Source: Streptomyces sp. S.PNR 29 (lineage in GTDB: Bacteria > Actinomycetota > Actinomycetes > Streptomycetales > Streptomycetaceae). From it: DNA of 64,000 bases. How positions within the stretch are numbered: position 1 is the stretch's first letter; every line of letters starts with the position of its first letter. Below are positions 35,901-43,290 of the stretch, one piece after another. The notes under the pieces were generated by a model. That model ran no database searches, was not told the origin of the DNA, and worked only from the letters and a program-made list of their open reading frames with translations. The translations under genes were made by a program, and so were the position numbers. The stretch covers positions 1 to 64,000 of the forward strand of contig NZ_JANUQM010000015.1 in assembly GCF_030386795.1 (NCBI RefSeq), given 5' to 3'.

Positions 35901-36678
35901 TCCACCAGTCGGCCGCCTCCGGCACGTCCGTCTGGTCGCCGAAGACCTGCGGCGAGGCGATCGGAAGGTCGGCGTACCAGTCGTAGAACGACAGCAGCGT
36001 GCCGCCGATCAGCGAGTGGAACCGGGCACCGGCCGCGAAGGACGCCATCGACATCGCCGGGATGGGCGAGAAGCCCGCGACGCGGTCGGGGCCGTACGCC
36101 TTCACGGTGTGCACCTGGGCGGCGGCGATCAGCTCGGACACCTCGTCCCAGTCGGCGCGCACCAGGCCGCCCTTGCCGCGGGCCCGCTTGTAGGCGCGGG
36201 CCTTGGCCGGGTCGGAGGTGATCTCGGCCCAGGCCGCCACCGGATCGCCGAGCCGCTTGCGGGCCTCGCGCCACAGCTTCAGCAGCGCGCCGCGCACGTA
36301 CGGGTAGCGGACCCGGCTGGGGGAGTACGTGTACCAGGAGAACGACGCCCCGCGCGGGCAGCCCCGCGGCTCGTACTCGGGGCAGTCCGCGCCGATCGAG
36401 GGGTAGTCGGTGGCCTGGTGCTCCCAGGTGATGATGCCGTCCTTGACGTACACCATCCACGAGCAGGAACCGGTGCAGTTGACCCCGTGGGTGGAGCGCA
36501 CCACCTTGTCGTGGGCCCATCGGTCGCGGTAGAAGCCCTCCCACTGCGGATCGCCCGTGCCGAACACGGCGCGCCCGTCGGCCGACACCTCTCGGCGCGT
36601 CAGCAGTCGCCGCGCGTCAAGCGGCCAGTCCTGGGTGACGCGCGACTGTCCCCGTCGGGCGTTCTGATCGTTCTCCAT
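32974..36678 (-). CDS. narG: Respiratory nitrate reductase alpha subunit (molybdopterin)
   Basis: 1234 aa from ATG 36678; the frame is open upstream but without a recognisable protein. N-terminal FS0 motif VRSTHGVNCTGSCSW (His plus three Cys, next in CPEYEPRGCPRG), then AYGPDRVAGFSPIPAMSM and NIPVTRTPDAHF for bis-MGD binding. The C-terminus has HSNYQDNKYMLDLSRG. It reduces nitrate to nitrite. Full length for the family and no frameshift was seen. A DevR-like box lies 39-52 bp before the ATG. Confidence 0.97.
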   Translation of the reverse strand: MENDQNARRGQSRVTQDWPLDARRLLTRREVSADGRAVFGTGDPQWEGFYRDRWAHDKVVRSTHGVNCTGSCSWMVYVKDGIITWEHQATDYPSIGADCPEYEPRGCPRGASFSWYTYSPSRVRYPYVRGALLKLWREARKRLGDPVAAWAEITSDPAKARAYKRARGKGGLVRADWDEVSELIAAAQVHTVKAYGPDRVAGFSPIPAMSMASFAAGARFHSLIGGTLLSFYDWYADLPIASPQVFGDQTDVPEAADWWNAGYLIMWGSNIPVTRTPDAHFLTETRYNGTKVVAVSPDHADNVKHADEWLAPHPGTDGALAMAMGHVILREFLVDREVPYFQDYLRKFTDAPFLVALREGVHGLVPDGFLTAADLGQDEETEENAAFKTVLLDRATGEPVVPNGSLGFRWGEAGRGRWNLDLGDVEPELSLLQRAEDTVELALPRFDEGATEGGSFMVRGVPVRRLGGRLVTTVFDLMLAQYGVRRPGLPGSWPSSYEDTSEPYTPAWQETVTSVPAGQAARIAREFARNAERTNGRSMIALGAGTNHWFHSDTIYRAFLALTTMTGCQGVNGGGWAHYVGQEKVRPVTGQQHLSFAFDWQRPTRHMAGTSYWYLNSDQWRYEAFGPQELASPLGEGRFAGKGFADCLAQAVRLGWTPGHPGFNRNPLDLTDEAERAGRPVAEHIVGELKSGRLRFAAEDPDDPANFPRVLTVWRANLLGSSGKGNEYFLRHLLGTDAAVRSEQTPPEHRPKDVVWRDEAPEGKLDLLVCMDFRMTSTGLLADVVLPAATWYEKDDLSSTDMHPFVHAFTPAIAPPWQARTDYDTFLTIADRFSELAVDHLGTRTDVLAVPLLHDTPDELAQPGGVVRDWKTGECEPIPGRTMPKLVVIERDYAATAQKMRAVGPLLDTLGTTTKGITVHPDQEIDDLRRRNGTVRDGIAAGRPSLATASDMCEAILALSGTTNGRLATEGFRELERQTGSEGLAELAAEREAERITFADTRTQPRAVMTSYEWSGSETGGRRYSPFVINTEHKKPWHTLTGRQHFFVQHDWIAELGEQLPVYRPPLNTPRHYGNEELGGDRAEVTVRYLTPHSKWSIHSNYQDNKYMLDLSRGGPTIWMSVADADKIGVKDNEWIEAYNRNGVVAARAVVTHRMPEGTVYMYHAQDRTVNVPKTEVSGRRGGIHNSLTRLLLKPTHLAGGYAQFTYAFNYYGPTGNQRDEVTVIRRRSQDVEY

Positions 36679-36716
36679 GGCCGGGAACGCTAGGCTCCCG
36701 CGGCGTGCCGAGCCTG

Positions 36717-36730
36717 GGGCCGAAGGTCCC
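36717..36730. promoter_or_regulatory. DevR/OsdR-like box upstream of narGHJI
   Basis: GGGCCGAAGGTCCC matches the GGGMC-N4-GTCCC pattern and sits 39 bp before the narG ATG, near where a -35 region would lie. Confidence 0.55.
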
Positions 36731-36843
36731 TCTCCGTGCGTCCTTCCGGCCCGACCTTCCTCCGCACCGGTGGGACCGAGGGCCCCGTTCGGGCAGGAGA
36801 GCGCCTGTTTCGGGACGGAGCGCAGCAGCGGTGGCCGCCCCGT

Positions 36844-37062
36844 ATGGAGTGGCGGGATCTGCGCGAGGCGATGCGCGACCTCGCGGCCAAGCGGTGCCAT
36901 CCGCAGCTGCTGATCCGGTTCGGCTACGGACCCGAGGGCGAGCCGACCCCGCGTGCGGCAGCACGTCCGAACGGCCGCGGTGCCATGGAAGGGGAAACGG
37001 CGACAGCCGAGGACGCCCGATCCGGCCCTGGGGCACCGGCTCGGACACCAGGGGACAGGTGA
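36844..37062 (+). pseudogene. Acg-type nitroreductase, C-terminal remnant
   Basis: MEWRDLREAMRDLAAKRCHP then QLLIRFGYGPEGEPTPR is the closing segment of an Acg-family protein; compare PQMLIRLGYG...PATPRR in the intact gene at 26224. Nothing of the flavin-binding N-terminus precedes it, and the frame then runs into unrelated sequence. It lies in the narG/PPOX intergenic region. Confidence 0.6.
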
Positions 37063-37145
37063 TCCGCCCCGCAGGTTCCGAGGGTGTCGGCACACCCTCG
37101 CGTACGGACGTTCCGGGGCATGGCTGGAAGCTCAGGTGGAGGCGC
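37063..37145. other. Short intergenic stretch
   Basis: Nothing recognisable between the Acg relic and the end of the second PPOX gene. Confidence 0.3.
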
Positions 37146-37571
37146 TCACGCGGTCCGTGCCCCGGCGCCCACGAGCTCCCGGCCGGTGACGAGTTCGGAC
37201 TCGATCCGTACGAAGACGGGGTCCGCGATGGGTGCCCATGAGCGGGGACCGGTGCGGGACAGCCGTTGCCGCTCGGCGGAGTCGGTGATGACGGTGGCCC
37301 GGCCGGTGACGATCACGCTCCACCCGCAGTGGTGGGCGGGGGAGAAGTCGTCGGCCTCGAAGGCGACGACCACGCCGTCGACGGCACGCACCAGGTCGGA
37401 GCCCGCCGAGGTGCGCAGCACCACAGCGGAGTCGGTGTCGAGGCTGTAGTTCACCGGGAGGACCGCGGGCAGTGCCTGGCGGGTGTAGACGACTCGGCCC
37501 ACGGGTGCTGTGGCCAGCAGACGCAGACACTCCTGCCGGTCGAGCCTGCGAAAGCCGTCGTTCTCGTGCAT
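37146..37571 (-). CDS. Second PPOX-family flavin-binding protein
   Basis: 141 aa from ATG 37571 (GGAGGAG upstream). Motifs parallel those of the PPOX gene at 27427: CLRLLATAPVGRVVYTRQAL, PAVLPVNYSLDTDSAVVLRT, VVVAFEADDFSP and GWSVIVTGRATVITD, with GRELVGA at the end. It is the compact full-length form of the family, so the 27427 protein is longer by its odd tail. It probably binds FMN or F420. A DevR-like box lies about 100 bp upstream, shared with the divergent narK. Confidence 0.9.
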   Translation of the reverse strand: MHENDGFRRLDRQECLRLLATAPVGRVVYTRQALPAVLPVNYSLDTDSAVVLRTSAGSDLVRAVDGVVVAFEADDFSPAHHCGWSVIVTGRATVITDSAERQRLSRTGPRSWAPIADPVFVRIESELVTGRELVGAGARTA

Positions 37572-37867
37572 GTGGGTGGCTCCTCCACTCCCTGCGGACT
37601 GACGGCCATCAGTGCCCGATGCATGGCCGCACTTCCACTGTCCTGGACACCCCGGCGTCGATTCATGGGGCCATAGGTCCTTTCGCAGGCCGACCCGGGC
37701 CACCGGGCGGGGCCCGCTCGGCGTGCGGCGAGGGACTTTCGGCCCACCGCGCGACGGCGCTCGTTCACCGACTCTGGCTCAGGGCCCACGCGGTACGTCG
37801 CGGACGGGGCTCGGTCCTGGCCGGAGGAGCCGGCCGGACCAGAACTGTGAGCAGGAGGAGCGGCAGC
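37572..37867. promoter_or_regulatory. Divergent PPOX/narK control region with two DevR/OsdR-like boxes
   Basis: GGGCCATAGGTCCT (37668-37681) lies nearer the PPOX gene and GGGACTTTCGGCCC (37732-37745) nearer narK. The second is very close to the published mycobacterial form GGGACTTTNGNCCC. No gene is supported in the interval. Confidence 0.6.
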
Positions 37868-39106
37868 ATGCTGCAAGCACCGAGGAAGAACGACGACGGG
37901 CCGGCCACCGTGTCGGGCCGGGCGTGGCTGATGCTGGCGCTCGCCACGGTCGGCTTCGCCGTGAATTTCTGGGCGTGGGCGCTGCTCAGCCCGCTGGGCC
38001 CGCGTTTCAAGGACTCCCTGGAGCTGTCCTCGTTCGAGCAGTCGTTGCTGGTGGCGGTGCCGGTGGTGGTCGGTTCCCTGGGGCGGATCCCGGTCGGGGC
38101 GCTGACCGACCGGTTCGGCGGGCGGGTGATGTTCCCGCTGGTCTCCGCCGCCACGATCGTCCCGGTGCTCTGTCTCGGTCTCGCGGGGCACTCCTCGCTG
38201 ACGGCCCTGCTGGTGGGCGGGTTCTTCCTCGGTATCGGCGGCACCGCCTTCGCCGTCGGGGTGCCCTTCGTCAACGCCTGGTTCCCGCCCGAGCGGCGCG
38301 GTCTGGCCATCGGTGTCTTCGGCATGGGCATGGGCGGCACCGCGATCAGCGCGCTGACCACGGTCAGGTTGGTGGACGCGTACGGCATGGCGAACCCCTT
38401 CCTGATCACCGCGGGCGTGCTCGCCGCGTACGGCGTGGCGGCGGCGCTGGTGCTGCGGGACGCACCCGGCCGTACGGTGCCCCCTGAGCCGCTGGCCTGT
38501 CGTCTGGCAGCGACTTGCAAGCTGGGCATCACCTGGCAGGCGTCCGCCCTGTACGCCGTGGCCTTCGGCGGCTATGTGGCGTTCTCCGTCTACCTGCCGA
38601 CCTATCTCAAGACGGGCTACGGCCTGACCCAGGCGGACGCGGCGAACCGCATGGCCGGCTTCGTGCTGCTGGCGGTGGCGATGCGCCCGGTCGGCGGCTG
38701 GCTGTCCGACCGGCTGGGCCCGGTGAGGGTGCTGGCCGGATCGCTGGCCGTCGTCCTCGTGGGCGCCTTCGCACAGTCGCTCACTCCGTCCCTGGCTCCG
38801 GGAGGCACGATCGCGTTCCTGTCGATGGCCGCCGCGCTCGGCGCGGGCAGCGGCGCCGTCTTCGCCCTGGTGGCGCTGGTGGCCCCGGCGAACAAGGTCG
38901 GCTCGGTCACCGGCATCGTCGGCGCCGCGGGCGGCCTTGGCGGGTTCGTACCGCCGCTGGTGATGGGCTCGCTGTACGGCGCCTACGGCAGTTACGCGAT
39001 CGGACTGATCCTGCTGGGCGTGGTCGCGGCGCTGGCGCTGGCCTTCACGGGCACGGGTGTACGGCACGCGCTCACCCGCCGGTCGCCCGCCGTCCACTCG
39101 CACTGA
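37868..39106 (+). CDS. narK: Nitrate/nitrite transporter (MFS)
   Basis: 412 aa from ATG 37868 (AGGAGGAG upstream). Twelve membrane helices. NarK features: start FAVNFWAWALLSPLGPRFK, SLGRIPVGALTDRFGGR (motif A), the nitrate signature GIGGTAFAVGVPFVNAWFP with GMGMGGTAIS, and a second signature GIVGAAGGLGGFVPPLVMG. It imports nitrate or exchanges it for nitrite across the membrane, for NarGHI. An 18-bp gap separates it from the hemerythrin gene, so the two are cotranscribed. Confidence 0.95.
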   Translation: MLQAPRKNDDGPATVSGRAWLMLALATVGFAVNFWAWALLSPLGPRFKDSLELSSFEQSLLVAVPVVVGSLGRIPVGALTDRFGGRVMFPLVSAATIVPVLCLGLAGHSSLTALLVGGFFLGIGGTAFAVGVPFVNAWFPPERRGLAIGVFGMGMGGTAISALTTVRLVDAYGMANPFLITAGVLAAYGVAAALVLRDAPGRTVPPEPLACRLAATCKLGITWQASALYAVAFGGYVAFSVYLPTYLKTGYGLTQADAANRMAGFVLLAVAMRPVGGWLSDRLGPVRVLAGSLAVVLVGAFAQSLTPSLAPGGTIAFLSMAAALGAGSGAVFALVALVAPANKVGSVTGIVGAAGGLGGFVPPLVMGSLYGAYGSYAIGLILLGVVAALALAFTGTGVRHALTRRSPAVHSH

Positions 39107-39124
39107 TCAGGAACGGAGCCTGAC

Positions 39125-39598
39125 ATGTGCGAATACTGCGGATGCCAGTCCCTCACCGCGATCGACGAACTGACCCGTGAGCACGACACGGTCGTGACCC
39201 TCATCAGCCACGTGCGCGACGCCCACCGCGACGGCAGGGTCACGCGCATGGCGGAACTGGCCCGGGAGATCGCCGCCGTGCTCGATCCGCACACCCAGGT
39301 GGAGGAAGGCGGCCTGTTCCCCGCGATGGCCGCTGAGTTCCCCGAGAAGATCGCCGCGCTGGAGACCGAGCACCGCCGCATCGAGGTGGTGCTGGCAGAG
39401 GCGGACGGGCCGTTCCTGGCCGATCCCACCTGGCCGGAGCGTCTCATCAAGACGCTCGCCCTGCTGCGCGAACACATCCTCAAGGAGCAGGACGGGGTCT
39501 TCCCCGCCGCACTGGCCGTACTCGACCCCGAGCAGTGGGAGGCCGTCGAGGCGGTACGCGCCCGCGTCGGCAGCCGCCTACCGGCGACGTCGCCCTGA
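39125..39598 (+). CDS. Hemerythrin-domain protein with CEYCGC start
   Basis: 157 aa from ATG 39125 (GGAACGGAG upstream). After MCEYCGCQ, a three-Cys motif of possible metal or NO chemistry, comes the HHE bundle: LTREHDTVVTLISHV, LDPHTQVEEGGLFP, ETEHRRIEVVLAEA and LREHILKEQDGVFPAAL. It binds a di-iron centre for O2/NO sensing or storage in the cytosol. It is the second gene of the narK operon, which fits NO handling during nitrate use. It is distinct from the hemerythrin at 15686. Confidence 0.92.
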   Translation: MCEYCGCQSLTAIDELTREHDTVVTLISHVRDAHRDGRVTRMAELAREIAAVLDPHTQVEEGGLFPAMAAEFPEKIAALETEHRRIEVVLAEADGPFLADPTWPERLIKTLALLREHILKEQDGVFPAALAVLDPEQWEAVEAVRARVGSRLPATSP

Positions 39599-39630
39599 CC
39601 CGATGCCCCGAAGGGGGCGCTGACCTCGAT

Positions 39631-39667
39631 CGTCCGCCCGGCGCAGTGCGCTGCCGCCGGGCGGACG
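39631..39667. terminator. Hairpin terminator after the narK-hemerythrin operon
   Basis: Perfect 13-bp stem CGTCCGCCCGGCG / CGCCGGGCGGACG with an 11-nt loop, 33 bp after the hemerythrin stop. Confidence 0.8.
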
Positions 39668-39836
39668 AGATTGCGGCGCGCTGGCCACGGAACCGGATCC
39701 CACGGCTTCAGATTGGTTCGCCGGACGGTGCTGCCGATGCCGGCGCCAGGGTGCGCAGCGCCGGCGGCCGGCAGACGGACGGGTGTTGCCGCAGATTCAC
39801 CGGGAGGCCCGGGCCATCTGGTGACGGGTGGCGGTG

Positions 39837-39937
39837 GAGATGGTCGCAGCCGCGTGCATGTGCACACCATCAAGGCGTACGGGTCGGACCGGCTCGCCGG
39901 GTTCTCGCCGATTCCGGCGATGGCGATGGTCTCCCAC
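39837..39937 (+). pseudogene. narG fragment (relic of a second nitrate reductase)
   Basis: VHTIKAYGSDRLAGFSPIPA then MAMVSH (from 39860) matches VHTVKAYGPDRVAGFSPIPA in the intact NarG at 32974. The preceding bases encode EMVAAAC in another frame (NarG ELIAAAQ), so a frameshift lies at 39855-39860. Similarity stops abruptly on both sides. It is too short to function, in the opposite orientation to narG, 3 kb from its start. Confidence 0.75.
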
Positions 39938-40018
39938 CGAACTGCCGCTCTTTGTCACGTCGGCCGGGCGCGAGCCGGGGCAGCACCGCTGGGTCCAGGG
40001 GCGGGGCCTGGATTCTCG
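39938..40018. other. Remainder of the hemerythrin-PPDK gap
   Basis: Nothing recognisable apart from the narG relic and the terminator in the 420-bp gap 39599-40018. Confidence 0.35.
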
Positions 40019-42706
40019 TCACCGGCTGTCGCTCACCTCGGTCCCCGACAGCGCGGCCCGTCCGGCCTCCAGGCGGGCCACCGGGACGCGGAACGGCGAG
40101 CAGGAGACGTAGTCAAGTCCCGCACCGTGGAAGAAGTGCACCGAGTCGGGGTCGCCGCCGTGTTCCCCGCAGACTCCGATCTTCAGCTCCGGCCGCGTCG
40201 CGCGGCCCTCGGCGACGGCGATCCGGACCAGTCGGCCCACGCCCTCCCGGTCGAGGGTCTCGAACGGTGAGGTGGCGAAGATGCCCTGGTCCAGGTAGGC
40301 GGAGAAGAACTCGGCCTCGACGTCGTCGCGGGAGAAGCCCCAGGTGGTCTGGGTGAGGTCGTTCGTGCCGAAGGAGAAGAACTCCGCCTGCTCGGCGATC
40401 CGGGCCGCCGTGAGTGCGGCGCGGGGCAGCTCGATCATGGTGCCGACCGGGCATGTGACGGGAATACCGGTCTCCGCGGAGACCTCGGACAGCACCCGTT
40501 GCACCTCGTCGCGCTCGATCCGCAGTTCCTCGACGGCGCCGACCAGCGGCACCATGATCTCGGCCTGGGGGAAGCCTCCGGCCCTCGTGCGTTCGACCAC
40601 GGCTTCGGCGATGGCCCGCACCTGCATGGCGACCAGACCCGGCACCACCAGGCCGAGACGAACACCCCGCAGGCCGAGCATCGGGTTCTCCTCGTGCAGG
40701 CGGCTCACCGCGTCGAGCAACTCGGCATCGTGCGGGTCCGGAAGACCGCCACGGGCCTCGGCGGTGGCGGTCCGCACGGCGAGTTCCGTGCGGTCGGGCA
40801 GGAACTCGTGCAGCGGCGGGTCCAGGAGGCGGATGGTGACCGGCAGGCCGTCCATCGCCTTCAGAATGCCGATGAAGTCCTGCCGTTGCAGGGGGAGCAG
40901 TGCGTCCAGCGCACGCCGGCGCGTGGTGTCGTCGGAGGCGAGGATCATTTCCTCGACCAGCTTGCGGCGCTCGCCGAGGAACATGTGCTCGGTGCGGCAC
41001 AGACCGATGCCCTGCGCGCCGAACCGTCGGGCGCGCGCGGCGTCCTCCGGGGTGTCCGCGTTGGCCCGCACCTCCAACCGCCGTGCCCCGTCGGCCTGTT
41101 CCAGGACGCGGGCGACCGCGGTCACCACGCCCTCCGACCGCTCACCGGTCTCCAGGTACCGCATGACCTCGGAGTCGACCAGCGGGGCAGCGCCCGGGTA
41201 CACGGCACCTGCGGAGCCGTCCACCGAGATGACCGAGCCCTCCTCGACGACAGTGCCGTCGCGGGTCGTGAACCGCCGCCGCTCGCTGTCCACGGTGAGC
41301 TCCTCGGCGCCGCACACGCAGACCTTGCCCATGCCGCGGGCCACCACGGCAGCGTGGCTGGTCTTGCCGCCGCGGCTGGTCAGTACCGCCTGGGCGGCGA
41401 CCATGCCCGGCAGGTCGTCGGGGGTGGTCTCCTGGCGTACGAGGATCACCCTCTCGCCGGCCGCGGCGCGCCGTACGGCCGTGGCGGAGTCGAAGACGGC
41501 GGAGCCGACCGCGGCGCCCGGCGAGGCGGGCAGGCCGTGGGCGAGCGCCTCACCGGTGGCCGAGGCGTCGAAGCGGGGGAACATCAGCCGGGCCAGTCCC
41601 TCCCCACTCACCCGTGCCAACGCCTCGTCCGCGGTGATGAGCTGCTCGTCGGCCAGCTCCGCGGCGATGGTGAACGCGGCTTCGGCGGTGCGCTTTCCCA
41701 CTCGGGTCTGCAGCATCCACAGGGTGCCGCGCTCGATGGTGAACTCGATGTCGCACAGGTCCCGGTAGTGGTTCTCCAGGGTGCGCATGTGGGTGAGCAG
41801 CTGCCGGTACGACCGTGTGTCGAGGCGTTCCAGTGCGGCCAGGGGCACGGTGTTGCGGATGCCGGCGACGACGTCCTCGCCCTGGGCGTTGGGCAGGTAG
41901 TCGCCGTACAGGCCGGGGCGTCCGGTGGCCGGGTCGCGGGTGAAGGCGACGCCGCTGCCGGAGTCGGAGCCGAGGTTGCCGTAGACCATGCGCTGGACGG
42001 TGACGGCGGTGCCCAGGTCGTCCGGGATGTGCTCGCGTCTGCGGTACAGGCGGGCGCGGTCGCCGTTCCATGACTGGAAGACCGCGAGGATGGCCCGGCG
42101 CAGCTGCTCGGCGGGCGACTGGGGGAAGTACTCGCCGGTCTCGTCGTGAATCAGGTTCTTGTACGTCTCCACCAGCTGGGCGAGATCGCCGGCGTCCAGG
42201 TGTACGTCGTCCGGGACGCCCCGGAAGTCCTTCAGCAGCGTGATGGCCTGCTCGAACAGCGCGGAGTCGACCCCCATGACCGTACTGCCGAACATCTGGA
42301 CCAGGCGGCGGTAGGAGTCCCAGGCGAACCGCTCGTTGCCGGACACCTTCGCCAGCCCCAGCACGGAGTCGTCGTTCAGGCCGATGTCCAGGACCGTTTC
42401 CATCATCCCGGGCATGGAGAACCGTGCCCCGGAGCGCACGGACAGCAGCAGCGGATCGTCGGGCTGACCCACACGGCGCCCGGCGGACTCCTCCAGCGCG
42501 GCCAGGTGGCGGGAGACCTCCCGGGACAGCCCCTCGGGCTCGGCACCAGTGGCCAGGAAGGCCCGGCATGCCTCGGTGGTGATGATGAAACCGGGCGGCA
42601 CAGGCAGACCCAGCCGGGTCATCTCGGCCAGGTTCGCTCCCTTGCCGCCGAGCAGGTCGGCCATGTCACGGCCGCCCTGGTGGAAGTCGTACACGTAACG
42701 GACCAT
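40019..42706 (-). CDS. ppdK: Pyruvate, phosphate dikinase
   Basis: 895 aa from ATG 42706 (GAGGAG upstream). An ATP-grasp domain is first (LLGGKGANLAEMTRLGLPVP, SVRSGARFSMPGMMETVLDI), then the swivelling domain with catalytic His in LTSRGGKTSHAAVVARGMGK, then the PEP/pyruvate barrel ending in SFGTNDLTQTTWGFSRDD and KIGVCGEHGGDP with catalytic Cys. It interconverts pyruvate+ATP+Pi and PEP+AMP+PPi. In hypoxia this can work toward glycolytic ATP from PPi. A ppdK gene is also part of the S. coelicolor dormancy-type cluster. DevR-like box 97 bp upstream. Confidence 0.96.
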   Translation of the reverse strand: MVRYVYDFHQGGRDMADLLGGKGANLAEMTRLGLPVPPGFIITTEACRAFLATGAEPEGLSREVSRHLAALEESAGRRVGQPDDPLLLSVRSGARFSMPGMMETVLDIGLNDDSVLGLAKVSGNERFAWDSYRRLVQMFGSTVMGVDSALFEQAITLLKDFRGVPDDVHLDAGDLAQLVETYKNLIHDETGEYFPQSPAEQLRRAILAVFQSWNGDRARLYRRREHIPDDLGTAVTVQRMVYGNLGSDSGSGVAFTRDPATGRPGLYGDYLPNAQGEDVVAGIRNTVPLAALERLDTRSYRQLLTHMRTLENHYRDLCDIEFTIERGTLWMLQTRVGKRTAEAAFTIAAELADEQLITADEALARVSGEGLARLMFPRFDASATGEALAHGLPASPGAAVGSAVFDSATAVRRAAAGERVILVRQETTPDDLPGMVAAQAVLTSRGGKTSHAAVVARGMGKVCVCGAEELTVDSERRRFTTRDGTVVEEGSVISVDGSAGAVYPGAAPLVDSEVMRYLETGERSEGVVTAVARVLEQADGARRLEVRANADTPEDAARARRFGAQGIGLCRTEHMFLGERRKLVEEMILASDDTTRRRALDALLPLQRQDFIGILKAMDGLPVTIRLLDPPLHEFLPDRTELAVRTATAEARGGLPDPHDAELLDAVSRLHEENPMLGLRGVRLGLVVPGLVAMQVRAIAEAVVERTRAGGFPQAEIMVPLVGAVEELRIERDEVQRVLSEVSAETGIPVTCPVGTMIELPRAALTAARIAEQAEFFSFGTNDLTQTTWGFSRDDVEAEFFSAYLDQGIFATSPFETLDREGVGRLVRIAVAEGRATRPELKIGVCGEHGGDPDSVHFFHGAGLDYVSCSPFRVPVARLEAGRAALSGTEVSDSR

Positions 42707-42990
42707 GGTGTCGCGCTCCTCAGCCTCATAGGGCGGTTCTGTGGCCGTTCCAGCGTCGAACGGGTACCCGCCTGGAGGGAGGTGCCGGATGTCCCGGCCG
42801 GTGGGCCGGTCGGCCCTCGGCCACCCAGTACCTCGCCCGTCAGGCCCGCCGACGGGAATCGGGCTCGGCGGGCCCTGGCCGTTACGCTCTGAAGCGGGAA
42901 GGATCCCGTATGGGGAGCTGACAGCCCATGGCGGGCTGACAACGGCGCATGACGCATGATCCCGGCGCATGACCAGACGTATGGCGAGGA
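42707..42990. promoter_or_regulatory. ppdK upstream region with DevR/OsdR-like box
   Basis: GGGCCGGTCGGCCC at 42803-42816 fits the GGGMC-N4-GKCCC pattern and is nearly a perfect palindrome. No gene is supported in 42707-42990. Confidence 0.5.
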
Positions 42991-43197
42991 GTGCTCGGTG
43001 GCGGACAGCGAGCAGCCGATCGCACCGCCGAGGGCCCCGCCCGTAAGATCCTGCTCGACGCGTCGGCCACCGCCGACCTGATGGTTGTCGGCGCCCGACG
43101 CCACAAGGGCGCCTTCGGACTCCGGCTCGGCCGCGTCGCCCACCCTCTGCTGCACCACTCCGCCTGCCCGGTCGCCGTCGTACCCGGCACCGTCTGA
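42991..43197 (+). pseudogene. Universal stress protein, C-terminal remnant
   Basis: EGPARKILLDASATADLMVV then GARRHKGAFGLRLGRVAHPL and HHSACPVAVVPG is the ATP-binding end of a universal stress protein (G-x2-G-x9-G(S/R)...CPVxVV). The N-terminal Rossmann half is missing, and the GTG at 42991 lacks a ribosome site. An ordinary actinobacterial member is about 140-300 aa. Confidence 0.7.
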
Positions 43198-43290
43198 TCC
43201 TGTACCGTCCCCTGCGGTGGGCCGTACCGTGGCACATGACCGGTCACGGTCGGTTGTCGGCGCGCTGGATGGGGACCTGGAGGATCACGG

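Noticed and set aside
32809..36693. 1294-codon + strand ORF
   Set aside because: It is the antisense shadow of narG/narH; the Val/Gly/Asp-rich product has no domain, while the minus strand encodes complete nitrate reductase subunits.
43215..43290. GGGCCGTACCGTGG upstream of the heme kinase as a DevR box
   Set aside because: The right half lacks the required GKCCC, so autoregulation is not supported by this site.
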